Source: Pelagirhabdus alkalitolerans (GTDB taxonomy: Bacteria; Bacillota; Bacilli; Bacillales; Amphibacillaceae). Taken from it: 64,000 nucleotides of DNA. The stretch covers positions 248,001-312,000 of the forward strand of contig NZ_FMYI01000001.1 in the NCBI RefSeq assembly GCF_900096905.1, given 5' to 3'. The notes under the pieces were generated by a model, which was not told the origin of the DNA, searched no databases, and was given only the letters and a program-made list of their open reading frames with translations. How positions within the stretch are numbered: position 1 is the first letter of the stretch; every line of letters starts with the position of its first letter. Positions 15,909 through 24,541 of this stretch are shown one piece after another. Both the position numbers and the translations under genes were made by a program.

Positions 15909-16940
15909 TTAAAAATGAACTCGCTTTTTCTCTTTACCTGATTGATAAACTGCATTAATCATTTGTTGCGTTTTTAACGCTTCCTCCGCTGGTATATCAA
16001 GGTTTTCAGCTTTGCCTTGTAACACATCATAATAATTGTTGATTTGTTTAACGTGGCTGACACCCCAATAACCCTTTACACCTGAATCATAAGTAAAGGT
16101 CTCAAGCGGGTTGTTCTCAGCTACAAACGTTCTGCCATCTTCTAATGAAACAGTTGCTGTGTCGGCTACCATTTTGGCAATTCCTTTCTCGCAGTGGAGT
16201 TCAATCTCAACTGGCGCATCATAGGTGTAGTAGTTAATCGCATGAAACGCTGTAACAACACCATTTTTATAAGCAATCACACCCTCTGCAGCATCTTCCA
16301 CCTCAATAATTTCATGAGCTCGGTTACTAATTGATGCATCCACATACTTCAATTCACTATCAACAAACCAGCGCATTAAATCCATCGTGTGGATCGCTTG
16401 ATCAATAATGACACCGCCACCTTCTTTGTCCCATGTACCTTTCCAATCACTGTTTTGGTAATATGCATCAGATCGATCCCAGGTCACTTGTAATTTAGCG
16501 GATTTAATTTGACCCAAATCACCTGAAGTCAACATATTTTTTATCAGTTGCGAACCAGGATTATAGCGATTTTGGAAGATAACACCGAGTAAGACATCAT
16601 TCTCCTTAGCTCCACTAATCATCTGTTCTGCATCTTCATAGTGAATGGCCATTGGTTTTTCTGTTAGAACGTGAATTTTTCGCTTTGTTGCTGCATCTGT
16701 TGCAGGTCCATGTAAATAGTGCGGCAAGCAAATATGTACCACATCAAGTTCTTCTGAATCCATCATTTGCTCATAATCGTCATATGCTTTGACGTTGTAT
16801 TGAGCGGCCTTCACCTCAGCTCGGTCACTTTTCACATCACAGACCGCTACGAGTGATGCATCACCTCTTTCTTCTATACTCGCTGCATGCATCGGAAAAA
16901 TATTTCCACATCCGATAATCCCTACTTTTAGATTTGTCAT
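15909..16940 (-). CDS. Gfo/Idh/MocA-family oxidoreductase, first gene of the operon
   Basis: About 343 residues. The Rossmann start is NLKVGIIGCGNIFPMHAASI, with the active-site block HVLTEKPMAIHYEDAEQMI and GGGVIIDQAIHTMDLMRWFV carrying the catalytic Asp/His pair. It is only distantly similar to the second dehydrogenase of this operon (13360-14385), so the pair is not a recent duplication; they may act at different sugar positions or on different substrates. AAGGAG precedes three consecutive ATG codons; the third (16940) is chosen on spacing. It is divergent from the AraC gene, with a near-consensus cre site over the leader. Confidence 0.88.
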   Translation of the reverse strand: MTNLKVGIIGCGNIFPMHAASIEERGDASLVAVCDVKSDRAEVKAAQYNVKAYDDYEQMMDSEELDVVHICLPHYLHGPATDAATKRKIHVLTEKPMAIHYEDAEQMISGAKENDVLLGVIFQNRYNPGSQLIKNMLTSGDLGQIKSAKLQVTWDRSDAYYQNSDWKGTWDKEGGGVIIDQAIHTMDLMRWFVDSELKYVDASISNRAHEIIEVEDAAEGVIAYKNGVVTAFHAINYYTYDAPVEIELHCEKGIAKMVADTATVSLEDGRTFVAENNPLETFTYDSGVKGYWGVSHVKQINNYYDVLQGKAENLDIPAEEALKTQQMINAVYQSGKEKKRVHF

Positions 16941-16958
16941 CATCATCCACTCCTTATC

Positions 16959-16972
16959 ATTAAACGTTTTCA
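16959..16972 (-). promoter_or_regulatory. Candidate cre (CcpA) site upstream of the ThuA/Gfo operon
   Basis: TGAAAACGTTTAAT on the minus strand matches the catabolite-repression consensus at 12 of 14 positions. It lies about 20 bases before the first start codon, where binding would block transcription. Confidence 0.55.
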
Positions 16973-17094
16973 ATATCTGATATAACTTTAAAATAAATTG
17001 ATTAACTTCATCTTACTGTTTATTTAAGTTATTTAATATAGATGATATAATCAATTCATATCCGATCTTGCTAATAATGAAAGGGAGTACTTTT

Positions 17095-17859
17095 ATGATT
17101 ATTCATCACTGTAGCTATTCATCTCATAAAAACGGCTATCACGACAAACGTATAAATGGATTCGATCAATTTTTAATACGCCTACAAATCGAAGGAAAAG
17201 CGCAGGCCAGAATAGGAAAGCATACATATTCACTCGAGCAAGGAGATCTGATATTCGTTCCTCCTAACACACATTATCAGCTCACGATTCATCCCAATCA
17301 GCTCAGTGGCGATTACCATTTGTTCGTAAAGGGAGACTGGTTAAGATCTTGGTGGAAAGAACTAGGACAGCCTAATTTCGCCTCACTCTCCACTACCGAT
17401 CCGATCGTTACATTGTGGCGCCTTCTTTCGACCGAGAATTTACGTCCTACTCATGAACAAACGCAAGCATTAAATACGCACTTACTTAAAAGCATCCTAT
17501 TAATGATAAAAGAAGAAATTAATGCCCGTCACTCCATCCAGCGTCCATTTATCGTGACACGTATGATGCGTTATATCGAAGAGCACGCGTTAGAGTCTAT
17601 TACCCTTGAAGATGTTGCAAATGAGGTAGAGTTGAGTGTTTCACGTGCTAGCCATTTATTTAAAGACCACACAGATAAAACCATGATCCAATATGCTCAA
17701 CACATTAAGTTAGAGGCTGCTATTAACCAAATGAAATATACCAATATGACCCTTGAACAAATCGCATTGATGTGTGGTTTTGGTAATTATCCTTATTTTC
17801 ATCGCCTCTTCACTCGAAAATACGAGTTGTCACCTAGCCAATATAGAAAGGTGTATTGA
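17095..17859 (+). CDS. AraC-family transcriptional regulator
   Basis: 255-residue regulator. The N-terminal half (to about 150) is a cupin-like ligand domain with QAEIGKH-type strands (QARIGKHTYSLEQGDLIFVP). The C-terminal half carries two helix-turn-helix units: LEDVANEVELSVSRASHLFK and LEQIALMCGFGNYPYFHRLF, ending in KYELSPSQYRKVY, the AraC signature. GAAAGGGAG lies 7 bases before the ATG at 17095. It is divergent from the ThuA/Gfo/TIM operon and is most likely its sugar-responsive activator (inference from position). Confidence 0.9.
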   Translation: MIIHHCSYSSHKNGYHDKRINGFDQFLIRLQIEGKAQARIGKHTYSLEQGDLIFVPPNTHYQLTIHPNQLSGDYHLFVKGDWLRSWWKELGQPNFASLSTTDPIVTLWRLLSTENLRPTHEQTQALNTHLLKSILLMIKEEINARHSIQRPFIVTRMMRYIEEHALESITLEDVANEVELSVSRASHLFKDHTDKTMIQYAQHIKLEAAINQMKYTNMTLEQIALMCGFGNYPYFHRLFTRKYELSPSQYRKVY

Positions 17860-17891
17860 TTAATTCATGTACCTTTTAGTTGATAATCTAA

Positions 17892-17933
17892 AAAAGCAGC
17901 GACAACCTATCTTTTTAGGTCATCGCTGCTTTT
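17892..17933. terminator. Bidirectional terminator between AraC gene and GH13 gene
   Basis: AAAAGCAGCGA / TCGCTGCTTTT stem with inner ACCTA/TAGGT pairing, serving both convergent genes. About 35 of 42 positions match the hairpin at 12259-12299. Confidence 0.88.
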
Positions 17934-17938
17934 ATTGA

Positions 17939-19690
17939 TTAATGTCGTTTATAAATACCGAATGCAAATGGCTCAAGTTTCATACGCCCATCTGATTGAG
18001 ATATATTTTTCTCTGTAAATAACGGCTCAGCTCGCTTGTTTAAAGCTGTCGGCATATCAATAGTTTGATCATTAGCTGTCGTATTCATAACAATAACGAA
18101 TTGTTCTGCATCGTTTTCTTTTGAGTAAACAAGTACACCTGATGCTTCATCTGCGTCAATGAATTTAAATTGACCATATGCACCAAGTGCGGGATTTGAT
18201 TTGCGAAGTTCAATCAATTGCTTTACAAAATGCAATAAGTCTAGATCTTGCTTTTCTTCATCCCATATCATACAACCGCGGCTTTCCGGCTCCTCTCCAC
18301 CTTCTAAGCCAATCTCATCACCATAATACAAACATGGTGAGCCTAAAAAGGTTAACTGAAAGGCATACATTAATTTCACACGCTCTTTTTCACCACGTAC
18401 TAACGTTTTAATTCTTGCTGTATCATGACTATCAAGTAAATTAAATTGAACATCTTGTACATGGTCAGGATACATATGCAACAAATGCATCATTTGATCC
18501 TTAAAGTAAGAAACCGACGATGTACCATCAAATAATTCAAGAACATTTTCTGTGAACGGATAATTCATAACAGCATCAAATTGATCGCCTCTTAACCATG
18601 GCATCGAGTCATGCCATACCTCGCCTAAGATATATACGTCTGGATTAGCCGATTTCACTTCTTTTCTGAATGCTCTCCAAAATTCATGATCGATTTCATT
18701 TGCTACATCTAAACGCCAACCATCAATATTAAATTCTTCAATCCAATAACGCGCCACCTTTAACAAGTAGTCCTTAACTTCTGGATTTGCTGTATTTAGC
18801 TTAGGCATATTTGATACAAATGCAAATGTATCATAATTTGGATAAGGCGTTGTTTGTACTGGGAAGTCCCAAATGTGGAACCAATCTTTATACGGAGACT
18901 GTTCATTATTTTTAAGGACATCTTGGAATGGTTCGAAATAATATCCACTATGATTAAACACGGCATCTAACATCACTTTAATACCACGCTCATGACATTG
19001 GTCAACTAGTTTTCTAAATGTTTCTTTATCTCCAAACTGTGGATCAATCTCAAAATAATCAATTGTATCATATTTATGATTTGAGCCCGCTTTAAAAATA
19101 GGACATAGATAAATACCGTTAATACCTAATTCTTCTAAGTAATCAAGGTGATTTAGAATACCTTGAAAATCCCCACCGAAGAAATCTTTTGATTCAGGCA
19201 CTTTCTCATCCCAATTATATGCATTTTCTGGACTCAAAGACGGATCACCGTTCCCAAAACGTTCCGGGAATATTTGATACCAAACCGTATCTTTCACCCA
19301 CGCTGGAGCTTTGAAAGCATCAACCTTGTGTATGTACGGCAAACAAAAGTAAGCATTAATTTCTTCAGGTGGTTTCGTGTAGTGACCTTTACCTGTTAAA
19401 TACGTCACTTCACCGTTTGCTCCTTCACAACGAAATCCATATCGCATGCGACGATAAGGTGGTTTAATTTCGATTTTCCAATAGTCTAGAGTCTTTGTTC
19501 GACCAGAATGCTTTACTTCTGTCAATTCATATTGCCACGTTTCCTCTTTAAAGTTATAAGGGTCTGCCCAAATTAATTGGACATTTTTCAAATCATACGC
19601 CCTTGATTGAATCATAATGTGAACTGTACCATCATCATAATGGTAAGCGTATTGATTCATCGGCTGATGAAAGATTGCTTCTTTAATCAT
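17939..19690 (-). CDS. Intracellular cyclomaltodextrinase/neopullulanase-type GH13 enzyme
   Basis: 583-residue alpha-amylase superfamily enzyme that hydrolyses cyclodextrins, pullulan or short maltodextrins in the cytoplasm; there is no signal peptide. Residues 1 to about 120 form the N-terminal beta domain of the GH13_20 group (EAIFHQPMNQYAYHYDDGTV), followed by VWYQIFPERFGNGD. Catalytic blocks are visible: VMLDAVFNHSGYYF, GWRLDVANEIDHEFW (nucleophile Asp), YILGEVWHDSMPWL (acid/base Glu) and NLLDSHDTARI (Asp). Its own promoter is overlapped by a LacI-type operator, and the divergent LacI gene probably represses it. No maltose transporter is in the window. Confidence 0.93.
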   Translation of the reverse strand: MIKEAIFHQPMNQYAYHYDDGTVHIMIQSRAYDLKNVQLIWADPYNFKEETWQYELTEVKHSGRTKTLDYWKIEIKPPYRRMRYGFRCEGANGEVTYLTGKGHYTKPPEEINAYFCLPYIHKVDAFKAPAWVKDTVWYQIFPERFGNGDPSLSPENAYNWDEKVPESKDFFGGDFQGILNHLDYLEELGINGIYLCPIFKAGSNHKYDTIDYFEIDPQFGDKETFRKLVDQCHERGIKVMLDAVFNHSGYYFEPFQDVLKNNEQSPYKDWFHIWDFPVQTTPYPNYDTFAFVSNMPKLNTANPEVKDYLLKVARYWIEEFNIDGWRLDVANEIDHEFWRAFRKEVKSANPDVYILGEVWHDSMPWLRGDQFDAVMNYPFTENVLELFDGTSSVSYFKDQMMHLLHMYPDHVQDVQFNLLDSHDTARIKTLVRGEKERVKLMYAFQLTFLGSPCLYYGDEIGLEGGEEPESRGCMIWDEEKQDLDLLHFVKQLIELRKSNPALGAYGQFKFIDADEASGVLVYSKENDAEQFVIVMNTTANDQTIDMPTALNKRAEPLFTEKNISQSDGRMKLEPFAFGIYKRH

Positions 19691-19798
19691 GACGTCATCC
19701 TCCTTTGTTTATTCCTTTTATTTAGCGCAATCGCTTGCCAATAGGTTGAATTTCTTTGTATCCGCTTTTGTCATTCCTACTAATAAAGCTTAAATTAA

Positions 19799-19841
19799 TG
19801 ATAAACGCTTACATTATAGTGGTCAAGCTAATTTTGTGCAA
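19799..19841 (-). promoter_or_regulatory. GH13 promoter with LacI-type operator
   Basis: Minus-strand -35 TTGCAC (19836-19841), 17-bp spacer, -10 TATAAT (19813-19818). The palindrome-like TGTAAGCGTTTATCA (19799-19813) sits directly over the expected transcription start, as for a repressor operator or cre site. Confidence 0.75.
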
Positions 19842-19917
19842 CAAATTTCACAAAGGGACTTTTTTTATTGTTTCATTTCCTATATAATGAACATGTTAAA
19901 ATAATCAAATGAAAACA

Positions 19918-19960
19918 TCAAGCGTTTGCACTATTCACACCAAATATGCAAGCGCTGTCA
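19918..19960 (+). promoter_or_regulatory. Two LacI/CcpA-type operators upstream of the lacI-family gene
   Basis: TCAAGCGTTTGCA (19918-19930) and TGCAAGCGCTGTCA (19947-19960). The second fits the cre consensus with one mismatch. Both lie downstream of a TATAAT at 19883-19888, consistent with autorepression by the local LacI protein, with CcpA control, or both. Confidence 0.6.
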
Positions 19961-20007
19961 AATGATAATCATCTATCGATTAAATCTAAACTAAAGGGTG
20001 GGAGCTT

Positions 20008-21030
20008 ATGGCTGTTACAATTAAAGACGTTGCAAAAAAAGCAGATGTTGCACCTTCAACGGTTTCACGCGTCATCGCTGATAATCCGAGAATTAGTGCG
20101 ACAACAAAAAAACGTGTAAGAAAAGCAATGAAAGAGTTAGGGTATCACCCCAATGTCAATGCGCGTAATTTAGCAGTACGTTCGACACAAGCGATCGGGG
20201 TCATTATGCCTTCATCTGCTGAAACAGCCCTGCAGAACCCATTCTTCCCTGAAGTTTTACGCGGGATCGGATCAGTGGCACACGAGACTGAATATTCACT
20301 ATATGTATCAACAGGTGGTAATGATGAACAGCTGTTCGAGGAAGTAAAGCGCATGGTATATGGTAATCGTGTTGACGGCATGATCCTTCTTTATTCAAGA
20401 GACAATGATCCAATTATGGATTTTCTAATCCAAGAGAACTTCCCTTTTGTTGTTGTTGGAAAACCCTATCAAAATGAAAGCCAAATTACCTATGTCGATA
20501 ATGATAACATTAGCGCAAGCAAAGAAATTACAAAACACTTAATTGATTTCGGACATGAGCACATCGCCTTTATTGGTGGTACAACGGACTTAGTTGTGAC
20601 AAAAGATCGGTTAACAGGGTATTTAGATGCCCTTCGTGAAGAAGGTATTGAATATGTCGATGACTACGTTGTCCATGATGAATTCTTGCGTTCAAGTGGT
20701 CGTAAAGCCGTTGAACAATTGTTTTCACTTGAAAAACCGCCAACAGCTATGGTAATTGCCGATGATATGATGAGTTTAGGCGTTATTAACATGCTCGAGG
20801 AGTTTGGAGTAGATTGTCCAGAGGATGTATCGATCACAAGCTTCAACAACCTTTATTTATCAGAGATCACACGCCCACCACTGACAACAGTGGATATTCA
20901 AATTTATAAACTAGGCATTCAAAGTGCGAAATGCTTGATTGAACAATTAAAGTCAAAAGACGAACCTGCCAAGCGACTGATCGTACCTTATGCTATAAAA
21001 TATCGTCATTCAACACGAAAATTAGATTAA
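20008..21030 (+). CDS. LacI-family regulator, probably of maltodextrin use
   Basis: 340-residue repressor. The N-terminal HTH is TIKDVAKKADVAPSTVSRVI, followed by the hinge HPNVNARNLAVRSTQAIGVI. The periplasmic-binding-like effector domain fills the rest, with IAFIGGTTDLVVTKDRLTGY and DVSITSFNNLYLSEITRPPL. It is divergent from the GH13 enzyme gene, with three similar operators in the shared region, so MalR-like control of maltodextrin breakdown is the likely role. It has the normal family length. A ribosome site GGGTGGGAG precedes the ATG. Its own terminator follows at once. Confidence 0.9.
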   Translation: MAVTIKDVAKKADVAPSTVSRVIADNPRISATTKKRVRKAMKELGYHPNVNARNLAVRSTQAIGVIMPSSAETALQNPFFPEVLRGIGSVAHETEYSLYVSTGGNDEQLFEEVKRMVYGNRVDGMILLYSRDNDPIMDFLIQENFPFVVVGKPYQNESQITYVDNDNISASKEITKHLIDFGHEHIAFIGGTTDLVVTKDRLTGYLDALREEGIEYVDDYVVHDEFLRSSGRKAVEQLFSLEKPPTAMVIADDMMSLGVINMLEEFGVDCPEDVSITSFNNLYLSEITRPPLTTVDIQIYKLGIQSAKCLIEQLKSKDEPAKRLIVPYAIKYRHSTRKLD

Positions 21031-21075
21031 AAAACGACAGCTCCACTAGTGAAGATTAGTAGAGCTGTCGTTTTT
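21031..21075. terminator. Bidirectional terminator between lacI-family gene and serC
   Basis: Perfect 13-bp stem AAAACGACAGCTC / GAGCTGTCGTTTT (21031-21043 and 21062-21074) with an 18-base loop and T-runs in both directions. Confidence 0.9.
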
Positions 21076-21077
21076 GT

Positions 21078-22172
21078 TTACCCGCGATGTTTCTTTTCAA
21101 ATGCCTCAATAAATTCTGCTAATTTCTTAACACCCTCATACGGCATTGCATTATAAATACTTGCACGCATACCACCAACAGATCGGTGACCTTTGAGTGT
21201 CTCAAGTCCTTCTTCTTTTGCTTCTTTAATAAACGTCGCTTCTAACTCTTTATCGTCATCAACACTAACGAATGGCACATTCATCCAAGAACGATCCTCT
21301 TTTTCAACCGTTGTTTTAAAAAGTGCTGATTGTTCTATGGTTTGATAGAGCAATTCTGCTTTTTGTTGATTCCGTTTTTCCATCTCATAAAGTCCTCCGA
21401 CTTCATCACGTAGCCACTCAAACACTAGCTTCGCCATATAAATCGAGAATGCTGGTGGTGTATTATAAACGGATTTTTTCTCAGCATGAATCTTGTAATC
21501 AAGCATTGTTGGCACCCAATCCGGTGCATGCCCGATTAAGTCATCTCTCACGATCACTAACGTTAAACCAGCTGGACCAATATTCTTTTGAGCACCTGCA
21601 TAAATGAGCCCAAATTGACTGACATCCATCGGCCGCGATAGAATATTTGAAGACATGTCTGCCACAATTGGAACGTCCCCTGTGTCAGGAATGTCGTGAA
21701 AGGTTGTACCCTCAATTGTATTATTTGTCGTAATATGAACATAATCCGCTTCAGGGTCAACTTGATCCTTTGTAATCTTAGGAATATGGGATAAGACTTC
21801 CCCTTCTGAATCCCCAATCAATCTAATATCGCCATATTTTTGCGCCTCTTGATACGCTTTTTGAGACCATGAACCTGTAATAACATAATCCGCTTTTTTA
21901 CTACCCGTTAGTAAGTTCATCGGAGCCATCGCAAATTGTGTCGATGCCCCACCTTGGAGGAATAAAACTTTGTAATTGTCTGGAATCTCCATTAATTCTC
22001 TGATCAATGCTTCCGCGTCATCCATAATCTCTGAAAATAAACCAGATCGGTGACTAAGTTCCATTACAGACATACCAGAATTCTTGTAATTCACTAATTC
22101 TTCTTGCGCTTTTTTTAATACGTCTTTCGGTAAAGCCGAAGGACCTGCTGAAAAATTATACACTGTCGTCAT
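21078..22172 (-). CDS. serC: Phosphoserine aminotransferase
   Basis: PLP enzyme converting 3-phosphohydroxypyruvate and glutamate to phosphoserine in serine synthesis, and acting in the pyridoxal 5-phosphate pathway in some bacteria. 364 residues, full length. It begins TTVYNFSAGPSALPKDVLKK, has GMSVMELSHRSGLF, LQGGASTQFAMAPMNLL, the PLP lysine in YAGAQKNIGPAGL, and the C-terminal LKGHRSVGGMRASIYNAM. It is not in an operon with serA; its promoter and terminator are its own. Confidence 0.96.
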   Translation of the reverse strand: MTTVYNFSAGPSALPKDVLKKAQEELVNYKNSGMSVMELSHRSGLFSEIMDDAEALIRELMEIPDNYKVLFLQGGASTQFAMAPMNLLTGSKKADYVITGSWSQKAYQEAQKYGDIRLIGDSEGEVLSHIPKITKDQVDPEADYVHITTNNTIEGTTFHDIPDTGDVPIVADMSSNILSRPMDVSQFGLIYAGAQKNIGPAGLTLVIVRDDLIGHAPDWVPTMLDYKIHAEKKSVYNTPPAFSIYMAKLVFEWLRDEVGGLYEMEKRNQQKAELLYQTIEQSALFKTTVEKEDRSWMNVPFVSVDDDKELEATFIKEAKEEGLETLKGHRSVGGMRASIYNAMPYEGVKKLAEFIEAFEKKHRG

Positions 22173-22210
22173 CTGTTTTCCTCACCCATTCTCTTTTAAG
22201 TATTGCGATT

Positions 22211-22239
22211 ATTTTAACAATATTCAAACAATTATTCAA
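22211..22239 (-). promoter_or_regulatory. serC promoter
   Basis: Minus-strand -35 TTGAAT (22234-22239), 17-bp spacer, -10 TAAAAT (22211-22216). Confidence 0.65.
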
Positions 22240-22283
22240 TATAGATCGCTGAATTATCAGAAAAATTGTGAAAAAATGAACAT

Positions 22284-22311
22284 TTGCACTTTCACAACCA
22301 GATGATATGAT
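22284..22311 (+). promoter_or_regulatory. Promoter of the HAD gene
   Basis: -35 TTGCAC (22284-22289), 16-bp spacer, -10 TATGAT (22306-22311), about 30 bases before the start codon. Confidence 0.6.
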
Positions 22312-22341
22312 AAAATCAAAAAGAAATAAAGGGGACTTTTT

Positions 22342-23058
22342 ATGCATACTGTCGTTTTTGACGTTGATGATACATTGTACGACCAACAACGTCCATTTAA
22401 GCAAGCTTTTAAACGTGTTTTATCCACTCAATTTACCGATCAACAACTCGCACAACTTTACATAGCCAGTCGCAAATATAGTGACCAAGTGTTTGAAAAA
22501 GAACAACGCGGTGAAATCTCAACGTTAGATCTGCAAATTTATCGCATTCAACAAGCAACAAAAGATTTTAATTTTGATATTACAGAACAACAAGCAATTG
22601 AATTCCAAGACGCCTATTTAGAGGAACAAAAACAAATCACGTTATTTCCCGAAATGAAAGACGTATTGGATATTTTAAAAGAGCGCGGTATACAGATGGC
22701 CGTTTTGACCAATGGGAATACAGAGCATCAACAAATGAAAATAGATCAGTTAAATTTAACTAACTGGATCAAAGAAGAGCATTGTTTTATCTCTGGTTCA
22801 ATTGGCGCAGCTAAGCCTGAGCTTACACCTTTTCAGCATATTGAAAATCGCTTGACGATTGATCGAGATTCAACTTGGTATATCGGTGACTCCTTTGAGA
22901 ATGATGTATTAGGCGCTAAAGGAGCTGGATGGCGTGTGATTTGGTTTAACCATCGAAAAAGACAAGCACCGAAGCGAGACGTGTTCCCGGATCAAATAAT
23001 AGAAGAAACAAAAGACTTAGTCCCTTTTTTTACAGCAAACCTCCTCACTGATTCATGA
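22342..23058 (+). CDS. HAD-superfamily hydrolase (YfnB/YjjG-like)
   Basis: 238-residue cytoplasmic phosphatase of the haloacid dehalogenase superfamily. Motif I is VVFDVDDTLYDQQ (nucleophile Asp and acid/base Asp), motif II is MAVLTNGNTEHQQ, the motif III lysine is GAAKPELTPF, and motif IV is WYIGDSFENDVLGAKGAGW. A helical C1 cap lies at about residues 20-90. Such proteins dephosphorylate small phosphometabolites such as nucleotides or sugar phosphates; the substrate cannot be read from sequence. AAAGGGGAC precedes the ATG. The terminator overlaps the last codons. Confidence 0.9.
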   Translation: MHTVVFDVDDTLYDQQRPFKQAFKRVLSTQFTDQQLAQLYIASRKYSDQVFEKEQRGEISTLDLQIYRIQQATKDFNFDITEQQAIEFQDAYLEEQKQITLFPEMKDVLDILKERGIQMAVLTNGNTEHQQMKIDQLNLTNWIKEEHCFISGSIGAAKPELTPFQHIENRLTIDRDSTWYIGDSFENDVLGAKGAGWRVIWFNHRKRQAPKRDVFPDQIIEETKDLVPFFTANLLTDS

Positions 23059-23069
23059 GGAGGTTTTAA
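23038..23069. terminator. Terminator overlapping the end of the HAD gene
   Basis: Stem AACCTCCTCA / TGAGGAGGTT (23038-23047 and 23056-23065), then TT; the HAD stop codon lies in the right half of the hairpin. Confidence 0.75.
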
Positions 23070-23076
23070 TAAGGCA

Positions 23077-24480
23077 CTATCTCTTTTTTCTTCCGAAATA
23101 AACCAGGCCGAAGATTAAAAAGAAAAGAGTGACAATCGTTGAGAGAACCAATATAGCCACCGGACCAAATTCATAAATTAATGGCAGTGAACCGGCTGTG
23201 AATAACCCACCACCAACAAGTGGCTCAAATAATAATTGTTTATAACCAAAGCCTTCTAAAGCTGGTGATTCTGTGTAAGGATCTGCGATTTTCATTAATA
23301 ACAGCCCCGTCGCTGTCATCCCCATCGCTTGCCCCATATCTCCAATCCCACGTTCAAACCAAAACTGTGGAATCATGCGAGGTGCAATGACTAAAAAGGC
23401 AAATACATTCCACACGATCGCTACAGCAGCTATTAATAGAAAAGGCACAATATTATCACCTATAATCGATAAGGCAAGTGTCCCTAATGCACTAACTATT
23501 AAAACATCAAGCGCAAACCCAGAGATTCGATTAATCAACTCACGATCGATATAATGATCAATCCCAATTCGACTAAAGACAATTTGTATGACCATCCCAC
23601 CCATCATCGCAAGTGGAAAGAGCGGGACGTATGGGAATAAATGTGTACCTGTCCAAGCACCCCAAGTCCACGCTTCTAATAAAATCAAACCTTCTAGTAA
23701 AAGAGCCCCTAGACCAATTGCCGCTCCAACAATGGCTAAGTGAAACGCTAGTGGTTCAAGAGATGATGTATGTCTTGTCTTTTTAGGGGTCTCTCGATCA
23801 TCAAATTCACCTAACTTCGCTTTTTCATTTTCGGTTAATTCATTTCGCTTCCCTACAAACTTCGCGCGATTCGTCCGTGCACCCCAATTGATTAAAATAA
23901 TCCCGATGATTACACCTGATACAATCCCAATTGTTGCAAGACCAACAGCTAAATCCGCACCTTCTGCAAAACCTAATTCCTCAAATGTCGAGGACAAGCC
24001 AGCAGCTGTACCGTGACCACCAACAAAACTAATTTCTATTAAAGCACCTGATAATGGACTTAAATCAAAGACTGGCACTAAAACAAAGATCGCTAACAAC
24101 AACCCTAATACATACTGCCCCCAAGAAACCGTCTGTCCCATCACAACTTGCGGGCCTGCTATTAACCAAATCTCTTTCAAATTCGGAACAACTTTACCTA
24201 AAAATAATGCAGCAAATATAATATTAATAAAGAGTCCAGGTAACGTATCCCAAACAGCTAATACGTTCTCAGGAATGAGACCGTTCGACAAAAATGTATC
24301 ATTCTGCATAAGTTGCCCAAGTACTTCTGGCCCGACAAGTAAGGCGACAAACCCAGCAATGATCGAGCTTGGTAAATATAAATCGCGTAACCATTTGAAC
24401 TGAACACGCAACCATTTACCGATCAATAAAAACAAACCTAAAACGATAAAACTTAAACCGATCATTTCAGCCGTCACCAC
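23077..24480 (-). CDS. GltS-like sodium/glutamate symporter family protein
   Basis: 467-residue membrane protein with about eleven helices in two repeats. The re-entrant motif of the ESS/GltS family, SFVGGHGTAAGLSSTFEELG, is present in the first half, and GIGDMGQAMGMTATGLLLMK lies at the matching place in the second half, consistent with the two-fold inverted repeat. A charged cytoplasmic loop at about 215-240 separates the halves. It is longer than E. coli GltS (401), as in the bacillar branch. Glutamate is the likely but unproven substrate. Monocistronic. Confidence 0.85.
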   Translation of the reverse strand: MVTAEMIGLSFIVLGLFLLIGKWLRVQFKWLRDLYLPSSIIAGFVALLVGPEVLGQLMQNDTFLSNGLIPENVLAVWDTLPGLFINIIFAALFLGKVVPNLKEIWLIAGPQVVMGQTVSWGQYVLGLLLAIFVLVPVFDLSPLSGALIEISFVGGHGTAAGLSSTFEELGFAEGADLAVGLATIGIVSGVIIGIILINWGARTNRAKFVGKRNELTENEKAKLGEFDDRETPKKTRHTSSLEPLAFHLAIVGAAIGLGALLLEGLILLEAWTWGAWTGTHLFPYVPLFPLAMMGGMVIQIVFSRIGIDHYIDRELINRISGFALDVLIVSALGTLALSIIGDNIVPFLLIAAVAIVWNVFAFLVIAPRMIPQFWFERGIGDMGQAMGMTATGLLLMKIADPYTESPALEGFGYKQLLFEPLVGGGLFTAGSLPLIYEFGPVAILVLSTIVTLFFLIFGLVYFGRKKR

Positions 24481-24541
24481 GATAACCTCCTTCTGTCCTA
24501 GTTATCGTATAGCCTCAAGAAAAGCTTACTAAACGTTACAT

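Noticed and set aside
20145..20413. Minus-strand frames inside the LacI-family gene
   Set aside because: The plus-strand LacI frame is complete with HTH and effector domains; these are shadow frames with biased composition.
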